From Raphanus sativus (Eukaryota > Streptophyta > Magnoliopsida > Brassicales > Brassicaceae): DNA of 64,000 nucleotides. Position numbers and translations under genes: made by a program. Of this stretch, positions 55,982 through 64,000 are shown piece after piece; within the stretch, counting starts at the first letter, position 1; each line of letters begins with the position of its first letter. The notes under the pieces were generated by a model. It was not told the origin of the DNA. It saw nothing but the letters and a program-made list of their open reading frames with translations, and searched no databases. The stretch lies in assembly GCF_000801105.2 (NCBI RefSeq), contig NC_079517.1, forward strand, positions 13,764,001 to 13,828,000, read 5' to 3'.

Positions 55982-57123
55982 CTAAGTAATTATCTCGTAC
56001 TCATACACAGATTTAAATATTTATAAAGTAAATATATTGTAATAATTTATAAATATTTTAATTTTAATTTCTATTATTTTATAATTTTTATACTTAATAT
56101 TATATTATTTTAGTTAGACATGTCATTTGGATATGTAATATATGATTAGTTTAATTATCATTTTAGTATATTAGATAACATCAAATTCTTTGAATTCAAC
56201 CATGACTTTTTTTGTTCTAAATAGATTAAAGTTTGGAATAATTTGTAATTTTCATTTAGATTGGTTTTTTCTTAGATATGTAAATATATTTTACTAATAA
56301 TATTATATATATATATTGTTTTGAAAATCAAATAGAAAAATAAATTTAACTGTTGATCGATTCATAATACATAAATAAATTATAAATTAATATATTTTAT
56401 AAATCATAAATAGTTTTATGTTTAGTTCATTAAAATTTCAAAGGATTATGTTATTGAAAAATATTTTTGTAATTATTTGTTCAAATTATGCTTGTGGTAA
56501 AATTAGTTTTCATAAAAGTATCATTTAATGTTTTAAAAATAAAAACCAGATCTTTTAATTTTTTTCTTGAGAAAATATTTTTAATATGTAAAATATTTTT
56601 ACAGACATTTTTAGATTTTTAACTATAATATTATTAGTCAATAAATATTATAATAATGAATAAACCATTTCAATAATACTAATTATAAACTATTATTATT
56701 CAACTAAAGGAATCTTGGTTTATCTAATCAATTTATTTTCTGTAATTATCTGAGAAAATATATAGATATAAGGAAAATATTTTTATTACTTTGAAAATAT
56801 ATTTATATTGCTTAAGATTATGTTTTAAAGGAAATATTTATTTTTCTTACTACGAAAAATATTTTTTGTTAACTTTACTTTTTTTTTGAAATCAAATTAT
56901 ATATAAATATATTATTTGATTGTAATTTTTTTTAATTTATAATTTTTTAACTAAAAAGGAATATCTGATTAATAGAAATTATTAGAAAAAGGAAAATCAA
57001 TTTTAATATAATAGTTATATGTAATATTTTAATTCATTAAGAGTGTCATCGTAATCTACTACTGTGAGAGTTAACGTGAGTGCGACACGTATGAAACTGA
57101 CTTCTCAAATAATACTATAGAGA
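55982..57123 (-). mobile_element. Non-autonomous Helitron E
   Basis: Minus strand 5' end TCTCTATAGTATTATTTGAG at 57123 after an A. About 100 bases of 5' sequence match Helitron D (TCAGTTTCATA...GTGTCGC). The 3' end is degenerate: TGTGTATGAGTACGAGATAATTACTTAG at 55982-56010, a decayed version of the D end. Confidence 0.55.
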
Positions 57124-57288
57124 TTATATTAACATTATACATATATATTATAATAATCCTATTAATTAATATATTAATATATTAACAAATATTTATTAAT
57201 AATTCTACTATAAATAAAATATGTGAATATTTATAATTATCATTATCATTATAATATTATAAATTAACAAACAAAATAGATGCATTAA

Positions 57289-58179
57289 TCTATACTATTA
57301 TTTGAGAATTAATTTTTTGTAACAGAACTCTCACGTTAAAATTTAGAGTGATTAATATTGTTTATAGCTTTAATGAATCAATTATATAAATTAACGAAAA
57401 TAAAAATAAATTTAAAATATATTTGACTAGATACGCGATTAAAAATTATCCAAAATCTAAAATATAGATTTTAAAATAAAAATATAATTCTTATATATAT
57501 ATATATATATATTGTGTTGTTGTCCGAAAATATATTTTGGTAAAAAAATTAAAAACTCAAGAACAGAAAACACATAACAATATTAATCAAGTAAAATTTT
57601 AATTTTTATAAAATTAAAAGAAAATATTAGTGTTTTTAAGATTTATTTATTAATAATAACTATAGTGTACAAAGAAATTTCAAAAAGTGTCTTTTTACAA
57701 TGGCGCTCTTACGTGAAAATTTGGAGTGGTTAATATCATTTATACCTTTAATGAATAATTATATAAATTAGCTAAAAATAAAAACGAATTTTAAATCTAT
57801 TTTATTAGATAAGCTATTAAAATTAACAAGAAGGAGAATTATCCAAAATCTAAATATATATTTTAAAATAAAAATAATTCTTATATATATTGTGTTGTGA
57901 TTGGGAAATATATTTTTGATAAAAGAACAATTAATTCAAAAATCACACAAAATTAAATAATAATCAATTAAAGTTTTAAATTTTATATGATTTTAAAAAG
58001 AATATTGAGTAATTTTAATTATTTATTAATAACGAATATAGTGTACAAACAATTTTAAAATATTATAATACTTAAGAATTTTTTTAAAAAATAACTAGAA
58101 ATTTATTATTTTAAAATTTTAGCCAGTAATATATATATTAATAAGTAATTATTAAATATTGTGCGGACTAAACACCTAG
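57289..58179 (+). mobile_element. Non-autonomous Helitron F
   Basis: Plus strand: 5' end TCTATACTATTATTTGAGAA at 57289, preceded by A; 3' end AAACACCTAG at 58170-58179, followed by T. Shares the 5' end with D and E. Contains an internal duplication of about 378 bases. Confidence 0.65.
57326..58055 (+). repeat. Diverged tandem duplication inside Helitron F
   Basis: CTCTCACGTTAAAATTTAGAG (57327) and CTCTTACGTGAAAATTTGGAG (57705) start two similar units of about 378 bases; both contain ATTATCCAAAATCTAAA and ATAGTGTACAAA. Confidence 0.7.
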
Positions 58180-59152
58180 TTACTTATAATTTGATAAGAT
58201 GTGTATATAATGTTTGTATGACTATATACTATGATAATAATATTAGCAATTAAATAAGATATTAAACTATATAAATATATTTAATGGTAATTAGATATCT
58301 ATTAAATGTATATCAATACATAATTTTATTTAAGAAGTCATATTCATAAGTATGTCATTCACTTTAGTTCTTATGACGGTTAATTATATATATTTTTTAT
58401 TCGATTAATATTATTACATTTAAATATCATTACTAATTTTTTATTCAATAATTTCTTTTCGTTCGGATTTTAGTTTAGTTTCCTTTTATAAATAATGTAT
58501 ATATTAAAAGGAAAACATTTATACATTTTAAAAACGAATTTGAAAACGAAAATATATTTATTATAATGTGATTTCATAAATATACTTTACACAAATAATC
58601 ATGGTATTACAAAAAAAATTCCCTTTGAAAAATAGTTTTAATCAAAATAAAATATATTTTTAAAATAATATTTTTCTTTTATATCTATCTATTTTCTTAG
58701 ATAAAACGAGTAATAGATCTATATATAATGTTATTTCATAAAACTGAAATTTGATAAAATTATCTTGATATTAAGAAAATAAATAATATTCCCTTTAAAA
58801 CATAATTTTAAGCAACATAAATTATATTTTCAAAATATATCAGCTGTGTATTCATTCATGCAACTTCCTATTGACCATCTCTTTACTTCTTGATGTTCTT
58901 AAAACTAAAATTACTAATAATACTACAAAAGTATACTTAGATAAATGAAACTAATTTTATTTAGATTAATTAGAATACAAATAATTGTACTTCAATTTAA
59001 ATTTAAAAGAATATATGTAATTCATTATACTCACAAAAATGAGCATTTCAACTAATCTAATTTATTATATCCAAAATTAAAGATAGAACTAAAATAAGCT
59101 AGAATACTAAAATATTATTTTATATTAATATTTTATTTATTTTTATATGTTT
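58180..59152. other. AT-rich gene-free DNA
   Basis: No gene, no repeat with clear borders. Confidence 0.4.
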
Positions 59153-59374
59153 AAATTACTAGATGATTCAAAAACATATTAATAAAGCCAAAATAAATAT
59201 TAACCAATTATTACAATTTAGTTTTTTAGTAAAATTTATATATACATGAGATTTCAAATTAATAAATTACTGGAAGATTCAAAAAATATATTAATAAAGC
59301 CAAAATAAATATTAACCGATTATTATAGTTTATGTTTTTTGTAAAATTTATATATACATGAGATTTCAAATTAA
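59153..59374. repeat. 111-bp tandem duplication
   Basis: Two units starting AAATTACT(A/G)GA(T/A)GATTC at 59153 and 59264, sharing AATAAAGCCAAAATAAATA and TATATATACATGAGATTTCAAAT. Roughly 90% alike by eye. Confidence 0.85.
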
Positions 59375-59624
59375 TATCGTTATAATCTTTATGTAATTTG
59401 GAATCAAATACTTTACTTTCATTTTATTTCATTTTCAAAACAACATGTATTTTATTATACATAATCTCAGTAAAATATATTTGTATATTGAGACAAAAAC
59501 CAACATCAAATATCAAAATTAATCAAATTAAATTTATTTAAATAAAATACAATGATATGGCATGAAACAAAATAAAGTTTAATGTCATGTCATTAAACTT
59601 TATTGAATGGTTACAATGGTAAGG

Positions 59625-60100
59625 ATTAGTTGAAACATTTATTTAACCGTTGAATGGTTAAAACGGTAAGGTTGAAAATAGAAAAAAGTATGTTGATTAA
59701 TTTAAGTTGAATAATTTAACTAGTTGATAACATGAAAGTGAGATCGATATAAAAGTTATGGGATCAATCAAAATCAATTTGTATTTTTAGATCGTTGGGC
59801 TTTATGGACTTTAATTTTTCGGTTGTAATTTAAATAAAAAAAAATGAAAATCCCTTTACAAAAAAAGACATGACATTAAACTTGTATATGATTGGATGGT
59901 TTTTTACTTGAACACTTAGGGTTTTCCTTTTTTAGTATAGTAGATAAAATATTATGTATGGACTGATTGAAACATTTATTTAACCGTTGACTGGTTACAA
60001 TGGTAAGGTTGAAAATAGAAAAAAAGTTTGTTGGATTAATTTAAGTTGAATAGATTCAACTAGTTGAAAACATGAAAATGAGATCCATATAAAAGTTAGA
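59625..60100. repeat. Direct repeats with about 337-base period
   Basis: GAAACATTTATTTAACCGTTGA occurs at 59631 and 59969; the following about 130 bases are also alike (GGTAAGGTTGAAAATAGAAAA, TTAATTTAAGTTGAAT, ATATAAAAGTTA). Confidence 0.75.
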
Positions 60101-60887
60101 GTAATTGGTGTCCGTGCACCTAAACATCCATATATTTTGCCATACACCTTGAATCAAGAAACATATATCATTGGACGTTTTTGCCCCTAACTTATGTGTC
60201 AATCTACAGAGTAGCTCTGCATCGCGTGTGGCTGTGAGTCAGGTTACTGTGTATCAAGTTGCTCCTTTCACCCATTGGACAATGCAATGCTTTGACAATT
60301 TCCTAAAAGCAATCGAAACATATTAGCTTCTGTCTCATCTCCTCTCCTCTCACTTCAAATGAATCAGTTTCACATTACATTGATTAGTTATTTTTCTCTC
60401 ATCCATCTTCAAATATTCAAGAGTTTGAAGATGATGGATCCGAAGAAAAACTTGTGACGACGAAGAATGAGAAAACATTATTGCTAAAGTGAAGGTCAAT
60501 CTCTCACTGTTCTCGATTTTGAATTTTTTTTCACATTAGTTTTTTTATTTTCTGCATCTGATAATTTAAAATGATTTTTACCAAGATTCTAACTTGTTTT
60601 TCTTGTTCTATTGAATTTATCTAATTTGTCTGATTGTTCTGAATTCTTCCTAAAGAGATTTGTTTAGTGGTGTAGATGAAAGTTGTGTTGAGTCTAGAGT
60701 TCAAACAAAACAAATTTTTGGTGAGTTTGAGATTATTAATTTCAACACTTTCTTCGGATTTATTTAATACTTTCTTGTGGATCTTCAGTTTTATCAGATT
60801 TTTTTTGTTCTTCCGATTTTATATGTTGTATGATAAATTATTTTTTATATGATAAATGATTTCTCACATGTTACATGTTTGGTTAGC

Positions 60888-61350
60888 TGACACATAATTT
60901 GATAACGAAGAATTCCTAATTGTTTAGCATGATGTTACAAACGACTTGATGTTAACCAGTACATGATATGTTTAGCTGATAAATGGTTTGCTAGTTCGTA
61001 CATCCTTTGATTCTTAGTTTATTAGCTGACAAAAGGGTTGATATATGTATGTGAATAAATATGTTACATGATAAGTTGGTTGTTATCCGATAAACAATTT
61101 GTTACTTGGTACACGTATTGTTAGCTGATACATAATATGACACCAAAGAATTAATAATTGTCTTGTATGATATTACAAGAGACTTGATGTTCATTGATAC
61201 ATGGTTTGTGTAGATGATAAATGGTTGGAAAAAAAAGTTTGTGAGCTTGTATATTTTGATAATTAATTTGTTAGCTCACAAATGGGTTGATACATGATAT
61301 GTATTAATAAGTTGTTTTATGATACATTATTTGTTATCTGGTACATGTTT
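60888..61350. repeat. Tandem duplication of about 235 bases
   Basis: Two units start GTTAGCTGA(C/T)ACATAAT at about 60885 and 61120 and share GACTTGATGTT and GATAAATGGTT. Many words (GTTAGCTGATA, GTACATG) recur. Confidence 0.65.
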
Positions 61351-61601
61351 TGTTAGATGTTTCAGAATTTTTCCAGAACCATTATTATTGACGGCTGAAA
61401 GAGAAGCTTTATGGTGACATCTTTATGTAGAAGAACTAAGTTTTTATCGGATTGGTTGTTATCCAGAATTTTCTATTGCAGTTTATGTATTTGTTTAAGA
61501 GAAATGGTTATTTATAAAATTTCTCTTCTAATTTATTTTGTATTTGTTTAACGATATGGATAATCATTAATTGTAAATGTTTGTTTCTAAATTTGTTTTT
61601 T

Positions 61602-62415
61602 TCGGTAAATTTGAACAAATGTACTGATTACAATACTACTTACGTACCAATGTTATAGTTAATTAGTAAGTTTAGACATTAATATAATTTATAACTTCTA
61701 ATATTAACAGTTAGCATTCTATTTTCAGCGATGTATGACTCATTTGTATTAGTGTTAATGTTCTCATATGAAGCATATAACATTTATTTTACCGCTATAT
61801 ATATACGATACTATTATTGTTAACATGCTAACTTATTGTACACCATGTTAATTTCGTTTATTTCGCTCGTTAACTTTAATATTAGTTAGTTAATTTCATA
61901 TGTATCCGTTAAATAATATGTTAGATTGATAAATAATACTAAATTATATAGTCTGTTATAAAGCTAATGATTTGTTTAACGTGATGTAAATAAATATAAC
62001 TCGATAACAAATTTTATAACGTGTTAAGAGATAGTATTCAATATTAACAAAATTTGTAACATGTTAAACATTTGTTTATTCGCTACAAAATTTGTAATAT
62101 TGTATGTTAGTGGTTAAATTCACACATGAGTTCTAATGTTATTCATAACAAATCCAGAAAAAAAATATTTACCAGGTTTTCATTATCCAAAAGCTCACTA
62201 CCATTTTTTTTTCTTTGTTTAAGAACATAGATGACTGTTAACTACACAATTTTGTTTGTAATATTTTTTTATCGGTAAAATTGAATAGATGTACTGATTA
62301 CAATACCACTTACTTATTGATGTTATAGCTAACTAGTAAGTTTAAACGTTAAAATAATTTATAACTTATAATATTAAAAGTTAACATTCTATGTCCACTA
62401 TACATGACTCATTTG
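61602..62415. repeat. Diverged direct repeat, 670-base spacing
   Basis: TCGGTAAATTTGAACAAATG (61602) and TCGGTAAAATTGAATAGATG (62272) start two similar segments of about 145 bases, each with ATGTACTGATTACAATAC and ATGACTCATTTGT. Confidence 0.7.
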
Positions 62416-63739
62416 TTTATACTATACATTTAACACTACTTATTATTGTTATCTTCTACTAAAACATTTATACGCTAACATTTTATATAACAACTAACAT
62501 TGTATAGTAATTTTTCCTACACCAACAATATAAAAATATATTTAGACATTTAATAATTGAAGCATACATAAATATATGTATATAAATTTATGCAAACCAT
62601 TAAAGTGGATGATGTATTTTTCGTTGTTAGCGTCTAATACTATTTTATATGACATCTTTTGATATATTATTTCATGCATGTTAGATGATACATACCACCA
62701 TGCCTTAGCGCTTATACACTATACTAATTATAATTCGACCACAAGTTAGTTTTCAGGTAACATATGTGTATCCGCTAAATTATAGAGCTATATTTTGTGT
62801 AAGAAATGTAATGTTTGACTACAACAAAGTTAACCGTTAATATATATATTAGATATGTAACACAAGATATTAACTACTATATAATATCTTATCGTTAACG
62901 TAATTCCTATTTGATCTTCTATATCTTGTCTCTTTCTTTTTCTTCAACACATAGTCTTTTACCACCCAGGATTTATAATCTCCATAATTGACTTCGTTTA
63001 TGTCTTTCTTTTCTGTTGAATCTTAAATTTCGCTTGCTCTATCTAATAATAAGAACATAAATAAGTCTAATACACATTGCAATATATCTTTCAATTTTTT
63101 GTTAAAAAAAAAAGAAAATTCTCAGCATTGATCTGCCTGCAATTTTGGTAAAGCTTACATGATCTACTTACTGTTGTTTTGTTTACAGTGAGAAGAAATT
63201 AATTTTGGCAGATACAATACACTTTGTATTAACTAGATGATTATTAAGTGAAGCTCTCCACGTACTATACATCTGCAAACATCTTTATATAGTTTTTTTT
63301 CTGACAACTCGATTTCATCGCTAGTTCTTCTCTCCTATGCAGGGGCAAAGTCGTCAAAAACGTTCTAAAAAGATAGTCAAAAATTCATTAAGTCTTATCA
63401 AGGGCATTCATCTAATTTGTGTTCAAATGGGTATATTTACCTAAATGTCTCTAAAAGTTATGGAATCAATTAAATTCAATTTTTGTTTTTCACCGTTTCA
63501 AAAAGAGTGTGAAAAGTTAAAAATTCTTTTCTTTTAACAGAAATATAATCCTTAAATTCTAACTGGTTGTTGAGTTTAGTAAATATTTTTTCACCCTATT
63601 TGTTTCAAATGAAATATTTTGTATTTAATACATTAAAAATTGTTTACATCATAATTTTATTATTTTTATGCTCATAAATAGAGAATTGGTTTATTTAATT
63701 GGACATATAAAGTTTTTAAAATTAAATATTAAATGATTA

Positions 63740-64000
63740 CTAGATTTTGATCTGCTCTTAAGAAGCGCGTATATTTTTTTGTTGTAAATTCGTTAAAATT
63801 GAAGAATTCGTAATCATTTATTAGTTATAAGTTATTTAAAAGATGTTATATTCTAATGTATGAGGTTGAAACAACGGTTTCTTTGTGTATTTCATATCCG
63901 TTTGAGACTTTAGACCCAGTTACTCATATATAGTCCGGTTTAGATTTACTAAAATACTTGTCAATTAGATTAACAGTATATTTGAAGATGAATTCATGTG
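63740..64000 (-). mobile_element. Helitron G, 3' end (continues beyond window)
   Basis: Minus strand 3' end GCGCTTCTTAAGAGCAGATCAAAATCTAG, with CTAG at 63740-63743, followed by T. Same family as Helitron B. The 5' end is outside. Confidence 0.65.

Larger units (their letters stand above)
60101..63480. other. Gene-free region with several diverged internal repeats
   Basis: About 3.4 kb without a supported gene, probably one or more unidentified non-autonomous elements. Begins with GTGTCCGTGCACC (about 60110). Repeats are listed separately. Confidence 0.4.

Noticed and set aside
59719..59944. Possible Helitron between ACTAGTTGATAA (59719) and TCTACTATACTAAAAAAGG (5' end on minus at 59944)
   Set aside because: The 5' end looks Helitron-like, but no GC hairpin is next to the CTAG; too weak to call.
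1..64000. CRISPR array, prophage, bacterial operon or rRNA operon
   Set aside because: No such structure seen; the DNA is eukaryotic with spliced genes. The tandem arrays lack unique spacers.

Overview
This is nuclear plant DNA from the Brassicaceae, most likely Brassica or a close relative. The three best-preserved host genes (an E-class PPR gene, ACR3 and SKP2B) read as close homologues of a small Arabidopsis chromosome 1 group. Introns are short with GT-AG ends, intergenic DNA is AT-rich, and most of the window is transposable elements. All calls come from reading the sequence. Family names come from recognised motifs, and no database search was run.

Left part (1-10 kb): the 5' end of an Athila-type LTR retrotransposon on the minus strand (gag, primer-binding site, LTR); a 551-bp hAT-like element; a 1249-bp hAT-like element filled with a tandem array containing E2F-type motifs; and a coding-free LTR element whose two LTRs do not match well. 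Then comes an uncharacterised host gene on the minus strand (9389-10194).

Helitron (10.45-25.68 kb): a 15.2-kb element encodes a six-exon Rep/PIF1-helicase with all reading-frame joins intact, three RPA70-like single-strand-binding proteins with a shared exon plan, and a captured F-box-associated protein. Its 3' terminus is canonical (hairpin plus CTAG). Its 5' end looks truncated. It is flanked by an identical 79-bp direct repeat, which is unexpected because Helitrons normally make no target duplication. It lies about 180 bp upstream of the start codon of the minus-strand gene.

Middle part (26-46 kb): a PIF/Harbinger-like element carrying gene fragments, including a GRF QLQ domain; a nest made of a MITE, a SINE and a 938-bp Mutator-like fold-back; another SINE; then the PPR gene, ACR3 (with a tandem array of splice-like sites in its last intron) and SKP2B (with a hAT-like copy in its first intron). 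Between ACR3 and SKP2B are a SINE, a hAT MITE with an 8-bp target duplication, and a 5'-truncated LINE with a 12-bp target duplication. Four very short poly(A)-tail-only retroinsertions can also be seen.

Right part (46-64 kb): a broken UXT-like prefoldin pseudogene lies beside an intact cytosolic HSC70 gene (minus strand) with a TATA box and a heat-shock element. Downstream is a gene-free, very AT-rich stretch with at least six further Helitron termini and several diverged tandem duplications.

How it fits together: the host genes are ordinary housekeeping or regulatory genes (organellar RNA processing, amino-acid sensing, SCF ubiquitin ligase, chaperone). The Helitron is the only multi-gene functional unit: the Rep/helicase is expected to nick, unwind and replicate the element, and the RPA-like proteins are expected to coat the single-stranded intermediate.
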